From contig CM060910.1 of the NCBI GenBank assembly GCA_030737875.1, positions 249,520,427 to 249,584,426 on the forward strand: a stretch of 64,000 nt of DNA, written 5' to 3'. This document shows positions 47,611-59,517 of the stretch, piece after piece. This DNA comes from Allium sativum (lineage: Eukaryota; Streptophyta; Magnoliopsida; Asparagales; Amaryllidaceae). The notes beneath the pieces are model-generated. The model saw only the letters and a program-made list of their open reading frames with translations. It did not search any database and had not been told where the DNA came from. Position numbers and translations under genes: made by a program. Position 1 is the first letter of the stretch. Every line of letters begins with the position of its first letter.

Positions 47611-50600
47611 GTAAACCCCAGTTCTGAGGATTAGGTGGATAACCGTAGTTAACAAGGATAACGGGAATAAGGCTAAGTGGTAAACCTTAGTTGAAGAATA
47701 ACTAAGTAATGATTCTTAGTCAAGGAAATTTAGACCAGTTCATAGATAGATGAGTAACCTGATACGGTAGGTCATCGTTTAAGTATACGAGTAGGAGCAA
47801 GTATCTGATTTAGATAAAGGCTCCAGCGAACTGGGTAACGAAGCAGCGGCTTCGGGGAACGTGAGGATATTCTTGGTATCCCTCTATGAGCTGCCAGGTG
47901 ATCATACTAGGCTCATGAGAGGTTAAGGTCTGCGTTAGAAGAACCAAGAGTATGCCTTGGTTGATATACGAGCGACCTAAAGACGGGGATGGATAGGGGA
48001 TAGTCGACGATACACGGTCGTACCCTAGATAGCATTTCGTCAGGCTACCTACCATCTTTGGTCAAGCGTGTACGTACGGAAAGGCAGAGAACACCCAAAA
48101 GACCATAATTGCTATCTAATTATGGTTGCGGTAAGGCTAGGATTATGGGTTGGCCAGTAGTGTGTTCTCATACAGGATTTATCCTGTCTTGTCTTTCACT
48201 AGTTGAGGGAGTGGTCTCGTGGGACCATAGCCACGTATAGAAAAAACAGACCTTAGCATCTGCATCTGCATCGGCAGATAAATCGAAAGCTCCCGACCGA
48301 GTCCTGTATTTCCTGGTCTGCCCTGTGACAGGACCCGGATGGCACGATGTGATACATGTGCATACGGTCATGGAAAAACGATTCACGATGAATGCGTGGG
48401 AAAAAGGGCGCGGTTGACGGTTAGCGTAAATCCTAGTGGTCCTGGGTGGTTGAACCAAGAACCGAGATACGAAAACGTGCAATAGGTAAGCATAATCCCT
48501 AGTAGTCCTAGGTAGCATAAGTCCTAGTTGTACAAACGATGATTCATGTTGATAGACCCTAGTTAGATATAGGGTGACAATTCAAAACGATCTTAAGGAT
48601 CATGGAACTATGTTAAAGTAGTATAGAATCTCATGGGAAAGCCCGTATGGTCTACGGCAGGGGACTGAACATTTACATGGAATAAAACATACAAGTTGAG
48701 TAACCTATATATGCGATATATTAGGTTGACATAGACCATGACACGACTTTTGAGTAAGGGTCATTCATGGTTAACACATGATACGGTGGGGATACTAGTA
48801 CGGTAGGTGCAGAGCTAAAAGACAGGATAGATACCATGGGATGTTATACGTGATAGATATCTTGGGGATATTATACTTGACAGGAACTTGACGATGGGAT
48901 ACCTTGTTTTATCCTGACACCGTAATTTATCATGACACCTTAGTTTATCTGAGTTCAGTAGTTCATCCTGTTATTTTGATTTAGCTTATCTATCTTGTCA
49001 TCATGCTTATGTTCATCTCAGTTTCCCATGTCAGTTAACTTTACTAGTTTTTATGCTGATAGTAGATAGGGCTTACTCAGTCTTTTTGACTGACCCGTTT
49101 TGTTTTGCCTCTTTTCTTCCGTTCCCCCCCAGGTTACAGGGAGGAAATACTGTTGTTTAGTTCGGACTTCTTCTACTTGAAGGTCATCATGGATGGCTTG
49201 GACTTTTCTTGGCTATGGCTACTTTACTGTTTTTACTTGGGGAATAATTTATGAAAAAGTCTTTATGCTTCTTTACTATTGCAAGACAGGTTTTGATGTA
49301 CTCTGATGTAAAAGGCTTTAGACCTTAATTATTGATGTTTATGAAAGTTCGATTTTACTTCCGCTATTTTATATGTTCTGTCTTGTGATATTCCTGTGCA
49401 TGTTTACCAATAATGCCCCTCTAAAGCTAGTGCATTCCTTTGCGAGTGACCCTAGCGGAGGCGGGGTGTTACAGTTTTGGTTCAACCACCCAGGGCCACT
49501 AGGATTTACGCTAACCGTCAACCGCGCCCTTTTTCCCACGCATTCATCGTGAATCGCTTTTCCATGACTGTATGCACATGTATCACATCGTGCCATCCGA
49601 GTCCTGTCACAGGGCAGACCAGGAAATACAGGACTCGGTCGGGAGCTTTCGATTTATCTGCCGATGCAGATGCTAAGGTCAGTTTTTTTCTATACGTGGC
49701 TATGGTCCCACGAGACCACTCCCTCAACTAGTGAAAGACAAGACAGGATAAATCCTGTATGAGAACACACTACTGGCCAACCCACAATCCTAGCCTTACC
49801 GCAACCATAATTAGATAGCAATTATGGTCTTTTGGGTGTTCTCTGCCTTTCCGTACGTACACGCTTGACCAAAGATGGTAGGTAGCCTGACGAAATGCTA
49901 TCTAGGGTACGACCGTGTATCGTCGACTATCCCCTATCCATCCCCGTCTTTAGGTCGCTCGTATAGCAACCAAGGCATACTCTTGGTTCTTCTAACACAG
50001 ACCTTAACCTCTCATGAGCCTAGTATGATCATCTGGCAGCTCATAGAGGGATACAAAGAATATCCTCACGTTTCCCCGAAGCCGCTGCTTCGTTACCCAG
50101 TTCGCTGGAGCCTTTATCTAAATCAGATACTTGCTCCTACTTGTATACTTAAACGATGACCTACCGTATTAGGTTACTCATCTATCTATGAACTGGTCTA
50201 AATTTCCATGACTAAGAATCATTACTTAGTTATTCTTCAACTAAGGTTTCCCACTTAGCCTTATTCCCGTTATCCTTGTTAACTACGGTTATCCACCTAA
50301 TCCTCAGAACTGGGGTTTACATAATGGATTAAGTGTCACTTAAGTTCATGACTTAACCCGTCTACAAATCATGTCAAAATTGGCTAAGTATCCAAGTTCA
50401 AGACTTAACCCTACAAACCATGCTCAAGTTGGTTAAGTATATATTAACTTGACCCTATCAAATTACTAAGTCAAATCGGTCAAGCGTATTTAAGCGATTC
50501 GTGACTTAGCCCTATCATGTTTTCACGTTAGATTGGTTAAGTATAGGTTAACTTAACCTCAATAAATTCACGAGTTAGATTGGTTAAGTATAGGTCACTT

Positions 50601-51050
50601 AACCACCTCAAATCATCATGCTAGATTAGTTAAGTATTTAACTTAACCCCATTAAACTGCCAAGTGGGATTAATTAAGTCTAGGCTAACTTAACCCCATC
50701 CGATTTCCATGTTTAGACTAGTTGAGTCTAATCTTAACCCCATCCATTAACTATATCTTTCGGTTAAGTGTCATTAAGAAAACTTACTTAACCTTACCAA
50801 ATTATCGTGTTGGATTGATTAAGTGTTGGTTAACTTAACCCCGTCCACTAGTCGTATAAAAATGGTTAAGTGCCATTAGACAAATCAAGTTACTTAACCT
50901 ACCCAACCTTGTCATGTTTTGTTAAGTATCATTAGCCTAATCAATTTACTTAACCCATTGTCCATGTCATATTTGGTTAAGATTCATTAATCAAATTAAC
51001 TTAACCCTATCATGTGGCATTAATTACTTAATGCACCTCAACCTCTCACA

Positions 51051-51218
51051 TTAGACTTTGTTGTGGTTACTAGTTAAGCCGGTCGGTTCCGGGTAGCTTT
51101 ACACCACAACTTGGTCTAACCACGGGTTCAAGCACAACATGACCAACTTCTCACATTGGGTCCTATTGTTTGCAACTACTAGTTAGGCCGGTCGGTTCCG
51201 GGTAGTTTTACGTTGCAA
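51051..51218 (-). other. Two stem-loop units in the outer LTR
   Basis: Inverse counterparts of 41558-41749: TTAGAC with GTCTAA (51051, 51114), the GTTGTGGT stem, TTGGGT with ACCCAA (51147, 51213) and the TTTGCAAC stem. The outermost arm of unit 1 has changed from GACCAACT to GGCCAACT on the sense strand, which gives a G-U pair and keeps the stem. Confidence 0.65.
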
Positions 51219-52416
51219 ACTCAACCCAACCTCAAGTTGGCCACACTTATATTATCTAAGTGTCATGTCCATTATGTTTCCAACACATATTACAAGTTTT
51301 CAAGGATTTGGGTAGACCTAACTTAATAGGTAAATTCCCAATTCCATAGTATGGGTAGACCTAACTTAATAGGTAAATTCCCAATTTCATATTTTCAAAC
51401 ATACTCACATGTCAACTTCCATGTTATATTTCAAGTCATGTTTTCAAGTTGTATTTCATGTCATTAGAAATTACCCATAACATAACCCAACGCTTTTAAA
51501 CTCGCATATACGTTCGCAACAACATGATGGATTAAAAGAAGAGACTTGGCAAAGGCATGACAAAAATGGATATTAAGCCACAAGTTAATCATGGTGGCAA
51601 ATGAGGCACAAATGTGTTCATTAACTTGCATGTTACATTCTTAAGCCTCAAAAACATGCATAAACCCAAACTTGGCACATAAGCGAATCATGGTGACAAA
51701 AGACATGGAATGATGACTAATAACTCGCATATATCATCATATAAGGGTTATGACTTCATATGCAAGTTGACATAAAGGTTATGAGGGTTCTCATGTTGCA
51801 TAATGCAACATTTCAACATAAAGGTTGTAGCTTTTAGCCCACAAGATCAAGATAATGACTTCATAAACTTGCATGACATGATAGCATGTATCATACTCAA
51901 TGATCAAACCCAAACTTGCAACATGAACAATTAACTTCATAGTTAATATCTAAGAGTAGGGAAAGGGCTTACATTGCTATGAAGGCGCAAAAGATATGAC
52001 AAAGCCCTTATGCAATCAACTAGACCCAAAATGCAAGCTCTAACATAAAAACCCTTGAGCCAAAATGATCAAAACCCTTGCTTTATGATGCAAATATAGA
52101 AACTTGACTTGAATGCTAGCTAATGACACTCATACAAGATTGAAAACACTTGTTTGCATGGAAAATCTCTCATAGAAACAATTTAGAAATTTTATGAAGA
52201 GAGTGGAGGCCATGAGAGGTAAAATTTTGCCATAGTTTAGTTGTATGAATGAATAATGATGATTTAGGGTTAGGTTAGGGTCTTATTTATAGATTAGGCA
52301 AGTGTTTTAGGCCATAGGATTAAACCCTAGTTCCAATCTCAGCCCTCAAAACCGAATCTGGCCCCCAAGCTCAACACAATCTCTAAATGTTGCACCAGGC
52401 TAAACAGCCCGGCTGG

Positions 52417-52524
52417 ACCAAGTCGACAGCCAAGTCGACAGGGCTGTCGACTTGGGTCCAACCAAGTCGACTCCCAAGTCGACAGGGCTGTCGACTTGGG
52501 TGCTCTGGCGGGAATTTTCCCGCC
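52417..52524 (-). promoter_or_regulatory. E2F-like palindrome and GTCGAC cluster in the outer LTR
   Basis: GGCGGGAATTTTCCCGCC (52507-52524) and the GTCGAC palindromes (52430-52500) are the inverse of 40291-40402 and are fully kept. Confidence 0.6.
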
Positions 52525-52782
52525 TGGCCCAATCTGACCTAATTTTTCAAATTCAAACTTGAATTTGAAATCTGTTTTTACTTTGAAATTTTCTGAAAAC
52601 TTCGTTGGGCCTTAATCGGGTCATACGGACTCCGATTTTCGAAAACTCGGACTCTATTTCGCGTATTTTTCCGAGACGAACGCAATGGCATAGCCCGTTT
52701 TACTTGATTCAGAATTTAAAAATGAAATTCTGCCTTGATTCTCGTTTTAACATGTTATCGAAATACGGGTTGTTACAGTAGA

Positions 52783-54815
52783 GGAAAACATGAATCATAG
52801 AAAATCATAGAAAGTTGGACCGAAGTCCCATAGATGGAGGTCACAATCGTAATTTCCCACTCGGGCGATCGCGAACCAAACAACTATGTCATAGAGGCGG
52901 ATACCATGGATCCGGGTGAGTATGAATTACACCGAGGTAGTTAATATAAGAAAATAGCCAAATGTCCCATAACCACTAGCTATTCTCGAATATTACTAAC
53001 CCGTTGTTAGTTCATTCTCAAATCATAAATCATGACGATTGGACCGAATTCCCATAGGTGAAATCCAAGAATCATAAATCCCACTCGGGCGATCGAGGAC
53101 CACAAAACACAAGTCATAAATGGTCACATCGATGCAGGTGAACAGAAATTACTCCGAGCTAGTTAATATAAGGAAATAGCGACATGTCCCATAACCACAT
53201 GCTATTCTCGAATATTTACGAACCCGTAATTGGTTTCTATTCAAAACAGAGAAAATCACCACATATATTCGAATGCACTAGTCCAAGAATTATTCGCCGA
53301 AGTAAACGTGTTAGAGGTCATAGTCCTCAGTTTTACTAAGGTAAATAAACTAAATTTCTCGTCCGATCGATAAGACAAGGAATTGTATATAAACCAACAA
53401 AATCAGACCGGGTTTAGAAACTGAATTTATTTTAAAAGGATTTGAATTTTAAAACTGATTAAACATTGGTTCGATGCCCGTTGACAATATAAAACCCCAT
53501 TATCCATTGTGGTTCAATCATTCATAAAAAACCGTTACCGTAGCGAAGGGAACTCAAAAATCATAAACCCACATTACAATGACGTATAGGAAATCAAAGG
53601 GATAACGGTTGTAATTTCGATCAACGAACGAATCGAACTCCCAAACTAGCACCCGATGGTTTTAAATTATATCGGAATAGACTCGAAGGATATCGAGTCA
53701 ATAATTCACGTTTTAGAGTCATGAATCATACTAACAAGAGTATCGAATAGTTTTGATATACAAAATAGAGCGCATGGCTTTACCATGATCTCCGGTGGAT
53801 TCGAAGACCATCGACATGCACGGAAGAGCCAAGAAGGAGTCCATAATAATGTTTTCCTCCACCATAATTTATCATGAACTCCAATTCACTCTGAATTAGT
53901 TTCATTCGAAAGATCATGTCGAGACGGTTCCAACGCACCTGATTTCGCTCAATTCCGAGTTCGTATGAAAAAGTTATGATCGTTTTAACTCTGTTCGGTT
54001 GTTCACAATCGAATCTGGGTGCAGATCTCGGCCATTTACAACCGAAACTGGGTGCTAATTTCGGCCATTGACGACCGACCAGCTGTTAAACGTTAATTTT
54101 TCTCTGTACGGTTGCTAACAACCGAATATGGGTGCATATTTCGGCCGTTTACAACCGAACAGCTATTAATCGTCAATTTTTTTTACCATTTTACCTAGAA
54201 AACATGTTCAAAACGATATCGACCAATGCCCAACGGCCTATGATGTTACATACATGCAAATGGGGTGTCTATACCTCACCGAAGCAACTCATAAACACCA
54301 AATTCACACACATGAACAAGTATTCATAAGATTGCAATGATTTTGATTATAAATTCAAAGGTGAACTAAATTCCAAACCAAAGCAAACGAATGCGATGTA
54401 ACGAGTTGTGAAGTCTTAGAACTTGCCAGGATGACAATGGAACCTCACAATATCACCAAAACAACTCATAGCATATGCATTAGATTGTGTGGACAATTCT
54501 AATCATAATTTTCAACTCAATCAAACTAAAACACATGAAATCGGCTAAGTTACACTAACCAAACCAATTTACAAGCATATGTAAATTCAAATGAACACTA
54601 GATTACACTTTTACAAGCCACTGGATTGTGGCATAGATGTGAGTTCATAAAGAACTTAACTTTGCTTGCTAGAAGCAAGAATTCAACCCAAAGCTTTGAT
54701 AAATTAACCTCTCTTCAATCAACACACTAGAATCTCCAATCTAAACACAAACAAATTAATTTCCTAAGAGTTATGTCATAGGAATCCTAAATATTAAAAG
54801 AGGAGATAAGCTAGA
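52783..54815 (-). repeat. LARD 5' LTR, second visible part
   Basis: Resumes after the GTAGA duplication with GGAAAACATGAATCATAG and follows the 3' LTR text of about 32405-34441 to GAGGAGATAAGCTAGA. There the Tekay-like element is inserted. It contains the second copy of the palindromic block (53990-54150). Confidence 0.85.
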
Positions 54816-56233
54816 TGTAACATCCCACCTCTGCTAAGGTCACTCACAAAGGGAATGCACTAGTTTTGGAGGAGCGTTATCGAGGTAAACAATCACATAA
54901 ATATTACAAGACAGACATAAAGAAAACAGCGGAAGAAGATAAATTTCATTACTTTCAAAATAGTCAAAGCCTTTTTCATCCAAAGTACCAAATAGCCAAA
55001 GTCATCATTTTCCATTACAACAAATTCTGTCTTGCATAAATAAAGAAGCATAAAAGCTTAAAACAGCAAAAATAGCGTAATTCCCCAAGATAGCAGAAAT
55101 GCAGCCATAGCAGAGCTCAAGATCAAACCATACATGAGCTGAACCGAAAGCAAGAGAAATCCAAGCTAAGTGCTAGAGTTTCCTTCCTGAGAACTAGGTG
55201 GGTAAACGAAAGAAAAAGAGGCGAAAGAAAATGGGTCAGTCATAACGACTGGTAAGTCCTAGTGACTTTCAGCATAAAAATAGGTAAAGGTAACATGACA
55301 TCTATAAACTGAAAGTAAACATAAGGATGCTATCAAGATGGGCAAGATAGACTAAGATAACATGATAAATAAAGTATAAATCAAGTATAGCATCGCATGT
55401 TCAAGATTCGCTGAACCAACTGTACTAGTATCCCAAACCCATGTCATATATTAACCATGAAATGATCCCTTGGCCCAATATCATGAAATAACCCATTTCG
55501 AGGTCCTACGGAACGATCCATTAATCGATCGGCTCCCTACAAGTTCTAGCTCGTTGTGTGTCTGTGTCATACGACCCTATCACGAATGTAGTCACCTGTG
55601 CTAGGTCCACCATAGGGTGTATCAAGCCCTAGGGTGCCAACCACTGACATGAATCAAGCACGCACAGTGTAAACCTACTGATGCCCAATGCCTGCTTTTT
55701 CAACTCCGGACTACGTGCACGACCGTAGTCCGCCTGAACCTACACTGGCGCACCAACTCAGCCATCGTTCTAGTCGCTTGCAATTAGCCCAGTAATCGTG
55801 CCCCACCCTGCCTAGTTCCAGGGTACCATGATACATCTAAGTGGGTTACTGCTGAAATGGACCGTGTAACTAGGGTTTCCGTCCAACAGGTTAAGTGTTA
55901 TCATTTAAATTCGTGACTTAACCCTTATCAGTCTAGCATGTCAAGTTGGTTAAGTGTTGTCTTTCAATTTCATGACTTAACCTGTAACACCCCGAAATTT
56001 TCTGTTAACTATAAATTCACAAATTAAAGTATAATTAATTCTTAATGAAAGAGTTAAGGAAACGGGGTATGGCATTGCGTTCGTCCCAAAATTCTGCTTG
56101 AGATAAAATCTGAATTTGCGGGAATCGGACTCCGTATGAAGGAGTTATGACCTCCGGAAGTTTCAGAATTCAATTTAAAATTCAAACAGTTCAAAATTCA
56201 GTTTAAATTTCGAATTCAGACCCAAACTGGGTT

Positions 56234-56384
56234 GGGCGGGAAAATTCCCGCCCAGGCACCAGGTCGACCTGGGGGTCGACCTGGGTGACCAGGTCGACCA
56301 TAGGGTCGACCTGGGGGTCGACCTGGGTGACCAGGTCGACCATAGGGTCGACCTGGGGGTCGACCTGCCCAGTCGACCTGGTTT
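56234..56384 (+). promoter_or_regulatory. E2F-like palindrome and GTCGACCTGG repeat cluster
   Basis: GGGCGGGAAAATTCCCGCCC (56234-56253) is identical at its core to the site at 40291. It is followed by about eight GGTCGACC or GTCGACCTGG words, arranged as two copies of a unit of about 48 bases (AGGTCGACC, ATAGGGTCGACC, TGGGGGTCGACC, TGGGTGACC). Confidence 0.6.
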
Positions 56385-57853
56385 GGCCCTGGCTGGCCTG
56401 GTCGGTTTCTGGTCGAATTTCTGAGCTTGGCTGTGTCACTAGGGCTGATTTGTCACATTCTAGTTGGCTCCTCTCAAAGTGAACAGTCTAGATTCATCTA
56501 TGATCATCTGACGGCTCAAATCAATCTGAAATTCTATATAAACAACTTAAGACTCCAACCTAAATTCACATAAAAATTAGAGATGGAGCTGCCATGCCGT
56601 CGGAAGAAAACTGAGGGGAGCCTCCACTTGTAGAAAAGCTTAGAGACGAGCCAAATTAAAGTTAAAACAAGAATCAAAACAACGTTTTCTACCCAAAGGA
56701 AAGCAATTCAAATTCAGAACTCGAAAATCAGAAAACAAGACCGTCGTTTGTTGTAAGTATAGTGATTTTTCCGATGTGAATAAAAGTTAGGATTTGATTC
56801 GATGTATAATGGAAATGGAATTGTGTTATTGTGTAACAACGATATTAATTCATATCTATGTACTGAAATGATTGTTGTATTGTGATGTTTATGGTATAGT
56901 TGAATTGATATTGATCCTATTGTACATTTAGAATCACACGCAGGTTGTATAGTTCATGTTGTAATCTACACCTATATGTTTATGTGATTATATAGGTTGT
57001 ATGTGTTATGACTAAGTTAAGATCTCATGTACATACTTTATGCTAAGACCTCTATGCCTAAATGATTAAGTTTATATACATGCTCATATGTCTATATAAA
57101 AGTTGCAAAGTTAATAATTGGATCCATGCCAAGATCCACTTTAATACATGTTTCATGTTGTAGTTGGACATATGATCGGATCTAGTTCACACATGCGATG
57201 AAATTATACATACTTTATGAACATGTCATATTCTTGTCATACACTAGTGATGTTCGATGTTATGCCTAGATTAAACATGTTTAGGCTTATGTTGTCTAAG
57301 TCATATGCTAATTCATGTGACACCTATTTTGTTAGATCCCCCTTTTTAATGCAAGTTCACATGACAAGTTGAAACCCATGATTCAGTCTATGTTGCAAAT
57401 TCACATATATGTATATTGAATATTTTGCAAGTTCACACCTATGATGTTCATATTGACTATGCCAATAATGCCAAGTTTACACCTATGTCATGTTTATGTT
57501 AATGAATGCCAATTTTGTGTACGCTAAATTAGGCTATGTTTTTAGCCTAGTATTATATGTTAAAAACCATGCAAACGAAAATTAGGCTAAGATTGTTAGC
57601 CTAATATTTAGACGGGGTAACGTTGGGAAAATTTGTAATTATAGGAAAACTTGACATAAATGGTGAAAATATATGAAATTGCCATGTTTGTCACATGCCA
57701 AATTTGGTGGAACTTGAATGGAATAAATTCTTATACCAAAGATGTTAAACTTGGAAATTGGGCCATAACATTTAATTGTTACCAAATTTACATATAACAG
57801 GTAATAAAGACAAATATGTAAATTTAGAAAATACGAGTATGCTTAACACGAGG

Positions 57854-58037
57854 TTGGATTGAGTTGTGATGTAAACCTGACCGGACCCGCCCGGCTGTCC
57901 AGTAGTCACAACAATACCTATCCAATGTGAGAGGTTAAGCATTGAGCCCAATAAGGACCCGAGGTTAGACTGAGTTACGGTGTAAATCTTCCTGGAACCG
58001 ACCGGCACATCCAGTAACTGTAACAATACATGTCTAA
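57854..58037 (+). other. Two stem-loop units in the solo LTR at 55983
   Basis: Unit 1: TTGGAT with ATCCAA, GTTGTGA with TCACAAC, and CCGG with CCGG around ACCCGC. Unit 2: TTAGAC with GTCTAA, and GTTACGGT with ACTGTAAC (one G-U on the sense strand), then CTGG with CCGG around AACCGA (one U-G). Confidence 0.65.
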
Positions 58038-59179
58038 TGTGAGTTGTCGGTGCTTTAAAAAAGCTAAGGACAGACAAGTCAGGATGGTAGGGTTAAGTTA
58101 ACTAAAACACTTAACCAATTCAACATGTTAAATTAAACTGATGGGTGGGGTTAGGTAAATACAGACACTTAACCACTTAACATGTTTGACTAGAAAACCC
58201 TAGTAACGGGGACCCATTTCAGTAGTAACCTAATTAGGTATCATGGTACCCTGAAACTAGGCAGGGTGGGGCACGATTACTGGGTTGATTGTAAGCGGTC
58301 AAAAGCGACGGCGGTGGGTGCAACAGTGTGGGTTCTAACAGAGTGCGGGTGTGCACACACTTCGGAGCAGACAAACAGGGCACTGGGGGCACCAGTAGTA
58401 TAACCTATGCATACTAAGGATTGTGTCGGGCCGCCACCATGGGACTTGATACACCCCATGGTTAGACCAGCATAGGTATCTACAATCTTTGGGGGCCGTA
58501 AGACACAGATGATTATGCGAGTAGGAGACGATCTTAAGAAAAAGGGGATCATTTTGCCCTGATCATGGGGTGCCAGCTAAGACAATACAAGTAGGTGCAG
58601 AGATATAGTGTGGGGTGCGATAGTATGTTCGATTCAAACTGCTTTATCTTAGTTTATGATACTTCCTTTTTCCAGTTTATACCTATCATGCCCTTTTTCT
58701 TGTTCACATGCTGAAGAGTCACTAGACTTACCAGGCTTTATGTCTGACCCTATTTTCTTTCGTCTTCTTTTCTTCCGTCCCCCCTAGCTCCACAGGGAGG
58801 AAACAACCCAGCTTAGTCAAACTCATTGCAAGCATCAAGATAGTAAATGTACGGTTTGGACTCTCTTTCCTTGGCTATGGCTATTGGACACATTATATGA
58901 GGATTTATGCAGTTTTAATTATGTTTTTATGCTTCTTTATTCAATAACCAAGACAGAAATGATGATGTAATGTTTTGGAAGTTATTATGTGACAGTTATG
59001 GAAATGTTTTGTATGAACGCATATTTATGAAATAAAAAGTGTGTTGTTTTCTGCTGCTTATGTACAAGTGTTTATATTTGTCTTGTGTTTTATCTGTGAC
59101 TTTTACTTACAAACCTCCACCAAAGTTAAGGCATTCCCTTTGTGAGTGACCTTAATGGAGGCTGGGGTGTTTCATAACC

Positions 59180-59300
59180 CCACTAACCATGTGTCAAGTT
59201 GGTTAAGTGATGTCTTTCAATTTCATGACTTAACCCCACTAATCATATGTCAAGTTGGTTAAATGTTGTCTTTCATGTTCATGACTTAACCCTATCATGT
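59180..59300. repeat. GTTAAGT/ACTTAAC units in the Tekay-like 3' LTR
   Basis: Three diverged units with CATGACTTAACC and CAAGTTGGTTAA words follow the second TAACC duplication, continuing the array interrupted at 55982. Confidence 0.7.
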
Positions 59301-59336
59301 GGCATTAATTCATTAATGCACCCCAACCTCTCACAA

Positions 59337-59517
59337 CAGACCTATTATTGTGATCACTGGATATGCTGGGCGGTTCCGGGCTGATTTACACCACAACTCA
59401 GTCTGACCTCGGGTTTCAAGTGCGATATGACAAACTACCCACATTGGATCCTATTGTTTGCAGTCACTGGATTTGCCGGGCGGTTCCGGGAAGAATTACA
59501 CTACAAACTCAACCCAA
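59337..59517 (-). other. Two stem-loop units in the Tekay-like 3' LTR
   Basis: On the sense (minus) strand unit 2 pairs GTTGTGGT with ATCACAAT (two G-U pairs) and CAGAC with GTCTG. Unit 1 pairs TTTGTAGT with ACTGCAAA (one U-G) and TTGGGT with ATCCAA (one G-U). On the plus strand these would be A-C mismatches. Confidence 0.65.

Larger units (their letters stand above)
40039..49473 (+). mobile_element. Inner solo LTR of the same family, opposite orientation, itself interrupted
   Basis: The plus strand starts TGTAACAACCCGTATTTCG and ends GAGGCGGGGTGTTACA. Duplication GTTTT lies at 40034-40038 and 49474-49478. Without the 5.1-kb insertion at 42112-47237 its length is about 4.30 kb, nearly that of the outer copy. 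It holds an E2F-like palindrome and GTCGAC cluster, a TATA box, two stem-loop units and a GTTAAGT-rich array in this order. No coding. Near its 3' end the TGACTGACCCGTTTTG and TTCCCCCCCAGGTTACAGGG blocks recur in related LTRs here. Confidence 0.9.
39015..52777 (-). mobile_element. Outer solo LTR (Tekay/Del-type, 4.3 kb) with a nested antisense copy
   Basis: The outer LTR is 39015-40038 plus 49479-52777 (about 4.32 kb). The plus strand starts TGTAACACCCCGCC and ends ATACGGGTTGTTACA, flanked by GTAGA on both sides. The matching uninterrupted site is seen in the LARD 3' LTR near 32400. Sense is the minus strand, judged by comparison with the Tekay-like element's 3' LTR. At 40038 it is split by a second copy of the same LTR in the opposite orientation with duplication GTTTT. 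Removing that copy joins TATCTCG, GTTTT and GGTTCAACC as in the inner copy. Confidence 0.9.
31237..54815 (-). mobile_element. LARD-type non-coding LTR retrotransposon, minus strand, right end outside the visible part
   Basis: Two long LTR copies (31237-35013; and 37825-39014 plus 52783-54815) flank 2.8 kb of internal DNA. That DNA has a tRNA-Met primer-binding site at one end and a polypurine tract at the other, but no gag or pol. This is the LARD layout: LTRs near 4 kb, conserved priming sites, no coding. The 5' LTR is interrupted by a solo LTR nest and by a Tekay-like element; its end lies past 64000. It needs proteins from another element, and the similar 3' end points to a Tekay/Del-type partner. 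Confidence 0.8.
55983..59174 (+). mobile_element. Solo LTR (3.2 kb) nested antisense in the Tekay-like 3' LTR
   Basis: Starts TGTAACACCCCGAAATTTTC and ends GGCTGGGGTGTTTCA. Duplication TAACC at 55978-55982 and 59175-59179. It is of the same family as its host LTR but opposite in orientation. It holds the same ordered parts: E2F-like palindrome and GTCGAC cluster, TATA box (56535-56543), two stem-loop units, TTAAGT array, TGTCTGACCCTATTTTC and TCCACAGGGAGGAAAC blocks, and the end GTGAGTGACCTTAATGGAGG. Confidence 0.9.

Noticed and set aside
48168..49731. Frames of 75-116 residues present in inverted copies
   Set aside because: The same text occurs in both LTR copies because the LTRs are duplicates; no conserved domain or start context, so repetition is not evidence of coding.
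39015..52777. Single giant hairpin or foldback transposon
   Set aside because: The order is a-b-a'-b', not a-b-b'-a', and two separate 5-bp duplications (GTAGA and GTTTT) with TG..CA ends fit one LTR inserted antisense in another.
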